Shown here piece by piece: positions 16,882 through 26,212 of a stretch of 36,076 nt of DNA. The notes under the pieces were generated by a model. The model ran no database searches and was not told the DNA's origin. It worked only from the letters and a program-made list of their open reading frames with translations. The position numbers were made by a program, and so were the translations under genes. Position 1 is the first letter of the stretch, and every line of letters starts with the position of its first letter. The DNA comes from an uncultured Clostridia bacterium (lineage in GTDB: Bacteria; Bacillota; Clostridia; Oscillospirales; Acutalibacteraceae): positions 1 to 36,076 of the forward strand of contig CALWVR010000016.1 of NCBI GenBank assembly GCA_944385105.1, written 5' to 3'.

Positions 16882-17439
16882 TTAAGCTCGTTCCATATAT
16901 TCACCAGTACGGGTGTCTATTCTAATCATCTCTCCCTGATCGATAAATAAAGGAACTCGAATCTCTGCACCTGTCTCAAGAGTTGCAGGTTTGGTGGCAT
17001 TTGTTGCAGTATCTCCTTTAAAGCCTGGATCTGTTTCTGTAACTTCAAGCTCCACAAAAAATGGTGGCTCTACCCCAAAAACATTCCCTTTATAGGAAAG
17101 AACCTTGCATTCCATATTTTCCTTCACAAACTTAAAATTATCTCCTAAGATACTTTTATTAATTGGAATTTGTTCATAATTTTCAAGATCCATAAAGTAA
17201 TATAAATCTCCGTCATTATAAAGATATTGCATATCTTTCCTCTCAATAAATGCTGTTGGATATTTGTCATTTGGGTTAAAGGTTTTTTCAATAACGCTTC
17301 CTGTTATAACATTTTTTATCTTTGTACGTACAAACGCTGCGCCTTTTCCTGGCTTTACATGTTGAAATTCTATAATACAATATACATTTCCATCCATCTC
17401 AAAAGTAATGCCATTTCTAAAATCTCCAGCTGATATCAT
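16882..17439 (-). CDS. efp: Elongation factor P
   Basis: A 185-residue EF-P of normal length with three beta-barrel domains: KOW-like N-domain ([17 protein letters not shown]), OB domain and C-terminal domain ending [13 protein letters not shown]. The tip loop is [10 protein letters not shown] with Lys32, the position modified in Bacillus (5-aminopentanol) and the equivalent of Lys34 in E. coli. EF-P enters the ribosomal E site and relieves stalling at consecutive prolines. ATG follows GGAGG. A promoter at 17472..17500 suggests it is transcribed separately from polC. Confidence 0.97.
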   Translation of the reverse strand: MISAGDFRNGITFEMDGNVYCIIEFQHVKPGKGAAFVRTKIKNVITGSVIEKTFNPNDKYPTAFIERKDMQYLYNDGDLYYFMDLENYEQIPINKSILGDNFKFVKENMECKVLSYKGNVFGVEPPFFVELEVTETDPGFKGDTATNATKPATLETGAEIRVPLFIDQGEMIRIDTRTGEYMERA

Positions 17440-17471
17440 ATAATTTCCTCCAGTTTAAAGTATCTATATGT

Positions 17472-17500
17472 ATTCTATCGTAAAATAATAATTTTTTCAA
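17472..17500 (-). promoter_or_regulatory. Sigma-A type promoter of efp
   Basis: On the minus strand TTGAAA (17500-17495) is followed after 17 bases by TAGAAT (17477-17472), about 30 bases before the efp start. Consensus-based call. Confidence 0.55.
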
Positions 17501-17526
17501 GCTAAATATTGCCTTTTTATAATAAT

Positions 17527-20500
17527 TTAAAAAAAACTTAATTGACTACTTTTAGGTATGCCTGATAGAGCACCTACTTCATCTAAAGCTTCTATTACAC
17601 TTTTAGAAACTGTTGCCCTTGTTTGTATATCGTCAATTGATATATACTTTCCCTTACTAGCAGCCTCTTGTAGGCTTTTTGCTGCTGCCTCTCCTACTCC
17701 TGAAAGTGATGAAAATGGTAACCTTATTTTTCCTTGCTCTATCGTGTATTTATATGCATTAGACTTATAAAGGTCTATTGGTAAAACCTCTATTCCCCTT
17801 TCTAGCATTTCATTAACAATTTGAAGCGTTGAATACTCTGCATTTTCCTTAGCTGTGGCTTCCTTTCCTTTGGAGATTATCTCTCTCATATGTCCTTTCA
17901 CAGCTTCTTTACCTTTTAAAACTAAAGCTCCATTAAAGTCTTCTCCCCGAACTGTAAAATAAGCCGCATAATATTCAACAGGCTTATACACCTTATACCA
18001 ACCTAATCTTAAAGTTGATATCATATAGGCTGTAGCATGTGCTTTCGGGAACATATATTTTATTTTCATGCAGGAATCTATATACCAGTCAGGAACATCA
18101 TGTTCCTTCATATCATTAATATATTCCTCTGTCAAAAGTTTAGAGGCTTTTCCCTTCCTTACTATCTCCATTATTTTAAATGCTTTTTTGGGTTCTATTC
18201 CTTTTTGCAGAAGATAGGTCATTATACTATCTCTAGTCCCTATAACCTCAGAAATAGTACAAACCTTATTCTTTATCAAGTCCTGTGCATTTCCTACCCA
18301 AACGTCTGTACCATGTGAGAGCCCCGAAATTTGAATCAAGTCTGAAAATGTTTTTGGGTTTGCATCTAATAACATTTGCCTTACAAAATGCGTCCCCACT
18401 TCCGGTAGAGAAAACGTTCCCGTCTTTGAATCTATTGCTTCAGGTGTAACACCTAATGCTTCTGTAGATGTAAACAATGACATAACCTTTTTATCACTCA
18501 TTGACACATCCATTACTGAAATACCTGTCAGATCTTCGAGGTGCCTATATATGGAAGGAACATCATGACCCAGTTCATCAAGTTTACAGATTGTATCGTG
18601 TATAGAATGAAAGTCAAAATGAGTAGTTATATTATCAGATTTTTGATCATTTGCTGGCCTTTGTACCGGACAAAAATCATAAATTTCCATTCCACGCGGT
18701 ACAACTACCATTCCACCAGGATGCTGCCCTGTTGTTCTCTTTATCCCCGTACAACCAGATGCTAACCTCAGCTTTTCTGCTTTATTTAAATGTAAGTTCG
18801 TCTCCTCATCATATTTCTTTACAAATCCCATACCAGTTTTTTCTGCTATAGTTGCAATAGTTCCTGCTTTAAAGACATTATCCTTCCCAAACAAAGTCTC
18901 AGTATACCTGTGCGCCTCACTTTGGTATTCACCTGAAAAATTAAGATCTATATCAGGTGTTTTATCTCCATCAAAACCCAAGAAAGTCTCAAATGGTATA
19001 TTATGACCGTCCCTATTGTAATTCGTCCCACATTTAGGGCATTTTTTATCAGGTAAATCAAACCCTGAACCATAACTTCCGTCAGTTATAAATTCACTAT
19101 TCTTACAATTAGGACAAACATAATGTGGATGCAGCGGATTAACCTCAGAAATACCAGACATCGTAGCTACAAATGAAGAACCAACTGATCCCCTAGATCC
19201 AACTAAGTATCCATGTTCTTCAGAATTAGCTACTAGCTTTTGCGCTGTCATGTAAAGCACTGAAAAACCATGTTTAGTTATTGAATCAAGTTCTCTTTTT
19301 AACCTATCATATACTATTTGCGGTAACGGATCTCCATATATCTTTTTAGTTCTTTCCCAGGTAATTTTAACAAGCTGTTCCTCTGCTCCTTCAATAAATG
19401 GTGGAAAAACCCCTGGTGGAATAGGACGTACCTCGTCAATTAAATCAGCAATTTTATTAGAGTTTGTAACTACTATTTCATAGGCTTTTTCTTCTCCAAG
19501 ATATGAAAATTCATCTAACATCTCATCTGTTGTTCTTAAATATAAAGGAGCTTGTTCACTAGCATCTGCGTATCCTTGCCCTTTCATTAATACTTCTCTG
19601 TATTTAGCGTCATGAGGATTCAAAAAATGAACATCACAAGTAGCTACTACAGGAATTTTAAGTTCTTCCCCTAACTTTACTATCTTACGATTTATGTCCT
19701 TTATGTCCTCATAGTTGCTTAGTATCTTATCCCTAACCATAAAAGAATTATTTAAAATAGGTTGAATTTCAAGGTAATTATAAAATCTCGCAATCTCACA
19801 CAGTCTCTCATGGCTTTCATTATTTAAAATTGCTCTAAAGAGCTCTCCTGCCTCACAGGCGCTTCCTAAAATAAGACCATCTCTATATTTAACTAGTTCA
19901 CTTTTAGGTATCCTAGGTTTTTTATAAAAGTAATTAAGGTGAGCCTTAGATATAAGCCTATAAAGATTTTTTAGGCCAATCTTGTCTTTAACTAATATTA
20001 TCTGGTGATAATACTTTAGCTTTCTCATATCTCCGTCAAATTCTGAAGACATATCATCAATAAAATACGCCTCTACCCCATATATTACCTTTATTTTTCC
20101 TCCCTTAGACTTAATCTTATCAACTGTATTCATAGCTTCAGGAAATGCTTGTGCTACTCCATGATCTGTTATAGCAATTGCCTTATGACCCCATTCATGT
20201 GCCCTTTCAATAAGCTCACTTGCAGTCGTTATACCATCCATAGACGACATATTTGTATGTAGATGCAGTTCTACTCTCTTTTCTCTCGCATTATCAATTA
20301 TCTTTACTTTATTGACACTACAAATGCTTTTTGGTCTTATAATTAAATCATTATCATACCTATCTTCAACGATATCTCCTCGAACAAGTAATGACATTCC
20401 CTTACTTATTAAGTCAAAGCTTTTACTTTTATTCTTATCTACCATAAGTTTCAATGATATTGAAGATGTATAGTCTGTTATACTTATTGAATAAATCTTT

Positions 20501-21291
20501 TTAGAACCGTCCTTAGTAGTATAACTATCTATTGAAAAAACATCCCCCCATACTGTTGCACTTCCCATGTCGTATGAGATATCTTGAATTGGTGTAGGCT
20601 CTGATTTAATCATTCCTCCATACAGTACTTTGGCTGAGTTAAGAACTATTAATGGATTCAAGGATTTACCTTTTCTTTTAGATATTGATACATCAGGTTG
20701 CTTTATCTCATCCATATTCGATTCATATAGATCGACTTTTTCAATTATTTTCTCTCTATACTTTTTATTACTCAGCATTTCCTGTTTAACTATACTAGTA
20801 CTATTTTCACTATCTATAGACAAATTTCCCTCGAATTCTACGTCTAAATTAATATCAAATTCTCTTTTTATAACACTTTTAATTCTTTTATCAAAGTTTT
20901 TATTAATAAGAATATCTCTTCCACCGTGGCACAAGCAAATAATTAATTTATTTTCTCTATAACTCGCCTTTGAATCAATCAATATTCCATTAATGCTTTT
21001 AGTGTCTTTTATAATTTTTTCAATTAAATCAGGATAATACGCCGCTGAAAATGCTTCCTTCGGAAACATAGGATTGAGTATAACTTTGTTAAGTTTTAAT
21101 TTCGAAGATTTTAAAAACATTTCAACCTCAAGGATATCATGAGTCCTCACTATGTTTGAAAAGGCTACTACCATATCAAGAATTCTCTTTGGCTTATCTA
21201 TATTCATTTCCCTTATGTCTCCAGCTAAAACATGCTGGGATAAGTCTTTTATTTCTATATATTTACTTAAAAAATTGCCTAGACTAACCAA
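17527..21291 (-). CDS. polC: DNA polymerase III PolC lacking the 3'-5' exonuclease domain
   Basis: The replicative polymerase of low-GC Gram-positives, 1254 residues where about 1430-1450 is usual. Order: N-terminal domains (1-235); OB-fold (about 240-325); PHP part 1 (ELHLHTNMSSMDG at 341, ITDHGVAQAFPEA, YGVEAYFIDD ending near 413); PHP part 2 starting at KYYHQIIL (426) and including GSACEAGE and TCDVHF; palm with PDIDLNFS (Asp780, Asp782); zinc-binding CPNC...CPKC (726-754); and LDELGHDVPS. The DnaQ-type exonuclease of about 180 residues, normally inserted inside PHP with DVETTGL, HNASFD and HxAxxD motifs, is completely absent: only about 14 residues join the halves, in frame. All nine PHP metal ligands are kept. 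The start is TTG at 21291 after GAGGAGAG. It is 15 bases downstream of ispG. Confidence 0.96.
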   Translation of the reverse strand: MVSLGNFLSKYIEIKDLSQHVLAGDIREMNIDKPKRILDMVVAFSNIVRTHDILEVEMFLKSSKLKLNKVILNPMFPKEAFSAAYYPDLIEKIIKDTKSINGILIDSKASYRENKLIICLCHGGRDILINKNFDKRIKSVIKREFDINLDVEFEGNLSIDSENSTSIVKQEMLSNKKYREKIIEKVDLYESNMDEIKQPDVSISKRKGKSLNPLIVLNSAKVLYGGMIKSEPTPIQDISYDMGSATVWGDVFSIDSYTTKDGSKKIYSISITDYTSSISLKLMVDKNKSKSFDLISKGMSLLVRGDIVEDRYDNDLIIRPKSICSVNKVKIIDNAREKRVELHLHTNMSSMDGITTASELIERAHEWGHKAIAITDHGVAQAFPEAMNTVDKIKSKGGKIKVIYGVEAYFIDDMSSEFDGDMRKLKYYHQIILVKDKIGLKNLYRLISKAHLNYFYKKPRIPKSELVKYRDGLILGSACEAGELFRAILNNESHERLCEIARFYNYLEIQPILNNSFMVRDKILSNYEDIKDINRKIVKLGEELKIPVVATCDVHFLNPHDAKYREVLMKGQGYADASEQAPLYLRTTDEMLDEFSYLGEEKAYEIVVTNSNKIADLIDEVRPIPPGVFPPFIEGAEEQLVKITWERTKKIYGDPLPQIVYDRLKRELDSITKHGFSVLYMTAQKLVANSEEHGYLVGSRGSVGSSFVATMSGISEVNPLHPHYVCPNCKNSEFITDGSYGSGFDLPDKKCPKCGTNYNRDGHNIPFETFLGFDGDKTPDIDLNFSGEYQSEAHRYTETLFGKDNVFKAGTIATIAEKTGMGFVKKYDEETNLHLNKAEKLRLASGCTGIKRTTGQHPGGMVVVPRGMEIYDFCPVQRPANDQKSDNITTHFDFHSIHDTICKLDELGHDVPSIYRHLEDLTGISVMDVSMSDKKVMSLFTSTEALGVTPEAIDSKTGTFSLPEVGTHFVRQMLLDANPKTFSDLIQISGLSHGTDVWVGNAQDLIKNKVCTISEVIGTRDSIMTYLLQKGIEPKKAFKIMEIVRKGKASKLLTEEYINDMKEHDVPDWYIDSCMKIKYMFPKAHATAYMISTLRLGWYKVYKPVEYYAAYFTVRGEDFNGALVLKGKEAVKGHMREIISKGKEATAKENAEYSTLQIVNEMLERGIEVLPIDLYKSNAYKYTIEQGKIRLPFSSLSGVGEAAAKSLQEAASKGKYISIDDIQTRATVSKSVIEALDEVGALSGIPKSSQLSFF

Positions 21292-21306
21292 AGAAAACTC
21301 TCCTCT

Positions 21307-22356
21307 CTATAGTTTTTTTACTTCACTTATAAGCTCATCTATTAAATCTTCTTCTCTAACTTTACGAATAATCTTTCCCTTTTTAAATATAAGTCCTAAC
21401 CCATCTCCACCAGCAACTCCAATATCAGCTTCTTTTGCTTCGCCTGGACCATTTACAGCACATCCCATGATCGCTATTTTTATATTTTTATTGCAATCTT
21501 TTAAAATGTGCTCTACCTCATTTGCAATTCTTATTATGTCTATTCTTGTCCTTCCACATGTTGGGCAAGAAATTATATCTACACTATCCGTCTTCAAACC
21601 AGAAGCTTTTAGTATATCTTTTGCTGCATATATCTCCTCTACAGGATCATCAGTTAGAGATACCCTTATCGTATCTCCTATACCATCTAAGAGAAGTGCA
21701 CCTATACCTATAGATGATTTTATAATACCCATCCTTTTAGTTCCTGCCTCCGTAACCCCTAAGTGCAAAGGATAATCACATCTATCTGCTACAAATTTAT
21801 ATGCCTCTACCATTACATCAACATTAGAAGATTTTAATGATAGAACTATATTATCAAAATTAAATTTTTCCAGTAATGAAGCATGGTAAAGTGCACTTTC
21901 ACAAAGGGCCATGGGCGTTGGATGAGAATATTTTGCTAATATTTCTTTTTCTATCGAGCCAGAATTCACTCCTATCCTTATAGGTACATTTTTAGATAAA
22001 CATGCTTTCGCAACTTCCTTTATTCTAGAGTTGTCTCCTATATTTCCCGGATTTATTCTAATTTTATCAGCCCCTGCAAATACAGATTCAATAGCAAGGC
22101 GATAATCAAAATGAATATCTGCAACAATAGGAATATTTACTTTTTCCTTTATAGTTGAAATTAATTTTATAGATTCCATATCAGGAATTGCTATTCTAAG
22201 AATATCGCATCCAATATTACTGAGTTCTATTGCTTTTTTCACATTTGACTCTATATCATACGAAGGAATATTAAGCATAGACTGTATTGCTATTTTTTCA
22301 TTTCCACCAATCTTTAAGTCACCAATATTTATAATTTTCGCTCTTCTTCTCTTCAC
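21307..22356 (-). CDS. ispG: 4-hydroxy-3-methylbut-2-enyl diphosphate synthase IspG (GcpE)
   Basis: A 349-residue [4Fe-4S] enzyme of the MEP isoprenoid pathway. It converts methylerythritol cyclodiphosphate to HMBPP. The TIM-barrel part (IQSMLNIPSYDI, IPIVADIHFDYRLA, DKIRINPGNIG, GVTEAGT, GDTIRVSLT) and the iron-sulfur ligands (SCPTCGRT, then MGCAVNGPGEAKEADIG with a third Cys and a Glu) are present. The start is GTG at 22356, nine bases after GGAAGAGG and overlapping the rseP stop as GTGA. An in-frame codon at 22380 lies inside rseP. It pairs with dxr, two genes upstream, in the same pathway. Confidence 0.96.
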   Translation of the reverse strand: MKRRRAKIINIGDLKIGGNEKIAIQSMLNIPSYDIESNVKKAIELSNIGCDILRIAIPDMESIKLISTIKEKVNIPIVADIHFDYRLAIESVFAGADKIRINPGNIGDNSRIKEVAKACLSKNVPIRIGVNSGSIEKEILAKYSHPTPMALCESALYHASLLEKFNFDNIVLSLKSSNVDVMVEAYKFVADRCDYPLHLGVTEAGTKRMGIIKSSIGIGALLLDGIGDTIRVSLTDDPVEEIYAAKDILKASGLKTDSVDIISCPTCGRTRIDIIRIANEVEHILKDCNKNIKIAIMGCAVNGPGEAKEADIGVAGGDGLGLIFKKGKIIRKVREEDLIDELISEVKKL

Positions 22357-23432
22357 GACATTAAACCTCTTCCACAACACAGCTTTAGTATATCATTAAT
22401 AGCTATTACCACCATTAAAAGTATAAAAGCAATAAATCCTATAGTATGTATCATTCCCTCATATTTAGGATTAATTGGTTTGCCTTTTATAGCCTCTATT
22501 ATTAGGAAAATCAACCTTCCTCCATCAAGCGCAGGCAATGGCAACAAATTGAATATACCAAGGCTAACTGATAGGATCATCATTATCATAATTATATTAT
22601 TAAGAGCACTTAAAAAGTTAACCTTTAACCCCTCTGATGCAGCATCAGTAACCACCTTCACTACTCCTATAGGTCCAGAAACTTCATTCAAGCTGAATTT
22701 ACCTGTAACCATGTAAACTAAACTTGTATACGTCATTTTTATGTTTGACCCCATCTCTTTAAAAGATTGTGTAAGAAGAGTCAAAAGGTTTTTTTCAATA
22801 GGGAAAACATAGAAATCTCTTACAATTACTTCTTTTCCTGTATCTTCATTTAAATAAGTCTTAAACTTAACTCCGCTTAAACTAACTTCTTCACCGTTCC
22901 TATCCACAACAATATTAGAAACAAAGTCAGAATTAACTGATAAAATAAAGCCAATATCAGTAAAAGTAGAAATTTTATATCCATCTATAGATTTTATAGT
23001 GTCCCCTACCTGCAATCCATAATTACATGTCACAGCATCCTCAGAAAACTTTGAAATCTGCGTAGATGCAAATTGAGGTTGTTGAACAAGTATTATTATC
23101 ATAAAAACAAATGCCAATATTATATTCATTATAGCGCCAGCTGCAACCACGATCATTCTTTTATATACAGACTTTTTAGAAAAGGAGTCTTCACTCTCAC
23201 TCTGTTCATCTTCTCCTTCCATAGAGCAATATCCCCCTATTGGAAAAACTCTTAATGAATATTGAGTGTCTCCTTTTTTTAACTTAAAGATAGCTGGTCC
23301 CATACCAATAGCAAATTCATTTACTCTTATCCCCGATAATTTAGCTGTAAAAAAGTGACCAAACTCATGTATAAATATAATTAATGAAAAAAGTAAAATT
23401 GCTATTATTACTAATAATATATTTAAAACTAT
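22353..23432 (-). CDS. rseP: RseP/RasP site-2 zinc metalloprotease, apparent AUA start
   Basis: An intramembrane metalloprotease of 359 residues that cleaves anti-sigma factors and signal peptides within the membrane. The first helix holds the active site HEFGH (residues 22-26). A PDZ domain follows (LQVGDTIKSIDGYKI), and then the second metal motif PLPALDGGRLIF in a late helix. The conserved frame runs up to the dxr stop, yet has no ATG, GTG or TTG between an upstream TAG and the active site. The first ATG (23303, residue 44) would remove HEFGH. The codon in start position is ATA at 23432, six bases after GGAGGG and two bases after the dxr stop. A single-base difference (ATA for ATG) could be real or a sequence error. 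Confidence 0.88.
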   Translation of the reverse strand: MVLNILLVIIAILLFSLIIFIHEFGHFFTAKLSGIRVNEFAIGMGPAIFKLKKGDTQYSLRVFPIGGYCSMEGEDEQSESEDSFSKKSVYKRMIVVAAGAIMNIILAFVFMIIILVQQPQFASTQISKFSEDAVTCNYGLQVGDTIKSIDGYKISTFTDIGFILSVNSDFVSNIVVDRNGEEVSLSGVKFKTYLNEDTGKEVIVRDFYVFPIEKNLLTLLTQSFKEMGSNIKMTYTSLVYMVTGKFSLNEVSGPIGVVKVVTDAASEGLKVNFLSALNNIIMIMMILSVSLGIFNLLPLPALDGGRLIFLIIEAIKGKPINPKYEGMIHTIGFIAFILLMVVIAINDILKLCCGRGLMS

Positions 23433-23434
23433 TT

Positions 23435-24595
23435 TTATCCCTCCACTCTAATTGCATTCTTTAAAACAAAGTCTCTAGCATCTCTGTCAGCTTTTAATAT
23501 GTCTTCAATTTTTTCAATTTTAGTTGGGGTTAGTGATTTTATAGACTTTTTAACAACATTACATATTTCTAAAAATCCAATTTTATCTTCTAAAAACAAT
23601 TTAACAGCTTCTTCATTTGCTCCATTTGCTATTGCAGGAAGTGTCCCTCCAATTTCTATAGCTTCCCTACAAATATTAATTCCATTAAAAAGTTGAAAAT
23701 CAGGTTCATAAAATGAAAGACTACTAATGCTCTTTAAGTCAAGTGGTTTAACATTTGAAAATTCCCTATCTGGATAAGTCAAAGCATATTGTATAGGTAT
23801 CTCCATATCAGGTACACTCAATTGTGCAATAATAGAATTATCTTTGTATTCTATCATAGAATGTACTACGCTCTCTCTATGCACCAGAACTTCTATATTC
23901 TCTTGCTCAACTCCAAATAGCCATACAGCTTCTATTATTTCTAAGCCTTTATTCATCATTGTAGCTGAATCTACAGTTATTTTATTACCCATACGCCAAT
24001 TGGGATGTTTCAGTGCATCCTCTTTTTTAACTTTCTTTAAATAATTGTAATCTTTGCCGAAAAAAGGACCACCAGAAGCTGTTAAAATTAGCTTCTTTAA
24101 ATCCTTTTTTTTATTACATCCTTCTAAACACTGAAAAATTGCAGAATGTTCACTATCAACGGGTAATATTTTTACCCCTTGTCTCTTAGCCTCGTTAACA
24201 ACTAACTCTCCACCTACAACTAAAGTTTCCTTATTGGCAAGAGCTATGTTTTTGCCAGAATTTATAGCAGCCAACGTAGGCATTAAGCCCACCATACCCA
24301 TGACTGAATTTAAAACCATGTCTGCTTTTGAACGCGAAGCTACCTCACAAAGACCTTCAAGTCCTGAAAATACCTTTGTAAAAGTATCATTTATATTTCT
24401 TTTCAACTTAATAGCTGCAGTAGAATCATACACAGCTACTAACTCTGGATTAACGTCTCTTATCTGATTCTCAAGCACATCAATATTGTTGTATGCAGCT
24501 AAAGCTACTATATTTATACCAAGTCTCTTTGAAATATTAAAAGCTTTTTTACCTATTGAACCAGTAGAGCCAAGTAACGCTATATTTTTTACCAT
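23435..24595 (-). CDS. dxr: 1-deoxy-D-xylulose 5-phosphate reductoisomerase
   Basis: A 386-residue enzyme, the first committed step of the MEP pathway (DXP to MEP with NADPH). Visible: the nucleotide loop LLGSTGSIGKKAF, LANKETLVVGGE, the metal and substrate region PVDSEHSAIFQCL, TASGGPF, and HPNWRMGNKITVDSATMMNKGLE, all family hallmarks. Start ATG at 24595, five bases after GGGTGGT; an in-frame GTG at 24604 falls inside that site. It is followed two bases after its stop by the rseP start. Its C-terminal codons carry the ribosome binding site of rseP. Confidence 0.97.
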   Translation of the reverse strand: MVKNIALLGSTGSIGKKAFNISKRLGINIVALAAYNNIDVLENQIRDVNPELVAVYDSTAAIKLKRNINDTFTKVFSGLEGLCEVASRSKADMVLNSVMGMVGLMPTLAAINSGKNIALANKETLVVGGELVVNEAKRQGVKILPVDSEHSAIFQCLEGCNKKKDLKKLILTASGGPFFGKDYNYLKKVKKEDALKHPNWRMGNKITVDSATMMNKGLEIIEAVWLFGVEQENIEVLVHRESVVHSMIEYKDNSIIAQLSVPDMEIPIQYALTYPDREFSNVKPLDLKSISSLSFYEPDFQLFNGINICREAIEIGGTLPAIANGANEEAVKLFLEDKIGFLEICNVVKKSIKSLTPTKIEKIEDILKADRDARDFVLKNAIRVEG

Positions 24596-24612
24596 TAAGA
24601 CCACCCATAATT

Positions 24613-25437
24613 TTATACATTTAATATTCCAACATTAACAATTAAAAAATATACAAATGGAACTACAAAAGAAACACTATCAAATCTATCAAGTATACCC
24701 CCATGTCCAGGAATAACATTTCCAAAGTCTTTTACATGATATCCTCTTTTAATCATAGAAAAAACTAAATCACCTATCATAGATACAATAGAACCAAAAA
24801 AGGCAATTATTACAATATTAACGTAATTCATACTAACTTTAAAATTAAAAACAAATAATTGAAAAATCATGCAAACTATAATGCTCATAATACTTGATAC
24901 TAATGCACCACCTATTGCACCTGCAACTGTCTTTTTAGGACTTATCTCAGGGCAAAGCTTAGTCTTGCCAAAAAATGTACCAAAAAAGTAAGCTCCTACA
25001 TCAGTCATCCAAGCTATTGATAGTGCATATGTTACATAAAATGTTCCTAGTAAATTTCCCCAATCCCTTAGTTTTACCACATAACTAAACAGAAATGTTA
25101 TAAGCATAGTAACACTGTAAATAATTGCAATGTCCCTAAACTTTAAAGTTTTATTAAAAAATAACATTACACAAAACATAAACAATGTGTATATATACCA
25201 TATTGTTTGCCAAAGTATCCCTGATCCAAAAAGTGGCAGTACAGCTGAAAAAACCATACTAGGTAGCATAACAGAAAACATGTTTTTAACTCCCATAGCT
25301 GAGAAAACTTCGTATACTGAAAGAATACATATAAGAGAAATCACAAAATTTAATAGCATTGGTACATCATTATTAAAAACTAAAACAATTATAGCTAATA
25401 TTCCGCCTAATATCCCTGATATTGTTCTTACAACCAT
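24613..25437 (-). CDS. cdsA: Phosphatidate cytidylyltransferase
   Basis: A 274-residue integral membrane enzyme with about eight helices that makes CDP-diacylglycerol, the precursor of the anionic phospholipids. The C-terminal signature is visible: GDLVFSMIKRGYHVKDFGNV followed by PGHGGILDRFDS, plus the earlier DVGAYFFGTFFGKTKL and SPKKTVAGAIGG. ATG at 25437 follows directly after the uppS stop, with GGAGGAG provided by the last uppS codons, so the two are tightly coupled. Confidence 0.96.
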   Translation of the reverse strand: MVVRTISGILGGILAIIVLVFNNDVPMLLNFVISLICILSVYEVFSAMGVKNMFSVMLPSMVFSAVLPLFGSGILWQTIWYIYTLFMFCVMLFFNKTLKFRDIAIIYSVTMLITFLFSYVVKLRDWGNLLGTFYVTYALSIAWMTDVGAYFFGTFFGKTKLCPEISPKKTVAGAIGGALVSSIMSIIVCMIFQLFVFNFKVSMNYVNIVIIAFFGSIVSMIGDLVFSMIKRGYHVKDFGNVIPGHGGILDRFDSVSFVVPFVYFLIVNVGILNV

Positions 25438-26175
25438 TTATACTCCTCCAAAGCGTCTATTTCTATTAGAGTATTCTTCTATGGCTCTTTCTAAGTCTTT
25501 AACATTAAAGTCTGGCCATAATATATCATCCATAAATACATATTCAGAATATGCACTCTGCCATAACAAAAAGTTGGAAATTCTATATTCTCCGCTTGGA
25601 CGAATAATTAGATCCGGATCTGGCTGATTTTTAGTATATAGTCTATCTGATATATCGCTAATCTTTATATCATTTGGCAATATTGCACCTTTTTGAGCTT
25701 CCATTGCTATTTCTTTTACAGCTTTAAGTATTTCATCTCTACCTCCATAATTCATAGCAATATTCAGAGTCATCCCTGTTTTATTTTTTGTTGATTCTTC
25801 TACCTTGTCTATAAGGTTACGGAGATCCTCCGTAAAGCCATTCTTATCACCTAAAAAATTAACTCGAATGTTCTCATAGCTGAAATCTGAAAGCGCTTCA
25901 TTCATGTATTGTTTAAAGAGCTTCATAATAAACCATACTTCATCTTTAGGTCTTTTCCAATTTTCTGTAGAGAACGCATAGACCGTAAGATATTCTACAC
26001 CTATTTTACTGCAATGTTTAGTTATTTCTCTAAACTTATTTGCACCAACCTTGTGCCCTGCAGAACGTGGTAGTCCTTTCTTTTTAGCCCATCGACCATT
26101 TCCATCCATAATTATGCCAATGTGCCTTGGAATACTAATTTCTTGTTTTTGTCTATCATCTAAGCCCTTAACCAT
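25438..26175 (-). CDS. uppS: Isoprenyl transferase (undecaprenyl diphosphate synthase)
   Basis: A 245-residue cis-prenyltransferase that builds the C55 carrier lipid for peptidoglycan. Conserved region I is HIGIIMDGNGRWAKKKGLPR with catalytic Asp24; further motifs are AFSTENWKRP, LNIAMNYGGRDEI, DPDLIIRPSGE and SNFLLWQSAYSE. Length is normal. The ribosome binding site before the ATG is poor (GTGGTATTTGC), so expression may rely on coupling with frr, 37 bases upstream. It uses isopentenyl units made by dxr and ispG in the same operon. Confidence 0.96.
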   Translation of the reverse strand: MVKGLDDRQKQEISIPRHIGIIMDGNGRWAKKKGLPRSAGHKVGANKFREITKHCSKIGVEYLTVYAFSTENWKRPKDEVWFIMKLFKQYMNEALSDFSYENIRVNFLGDKNGFTEDLRNLIDKVEESTKNKTGMTLNIAMNYGGRDEILKAVKEIAMEAQKGAILPNDIKISDISDRLYTKNQPDPDLIIRPSGEYRISNFLLWQSAYSEYVFMDDILWPDFNVKDLERAIEEYSNRNRRFGGV

Positions 26176-26212
26176 GCAAATACCACTGCCAATCTAAAAA
26201 GAAACTTTAATA

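Noticed and set aside
3230..21291. Two replicative polymerases (DnaE and PolC) in one window as a novelty
   Set aside because: Having both is the rule in Firmicutes; only the loss of the PolC exonuclease is unusual.
25590..25620. RPSGE instead of RTSGE in UppS
   Set aside because: To my knowledge this Pro form is common in clostridial undecaprenyl diphosphate synthases, and all catalytic residues are present.
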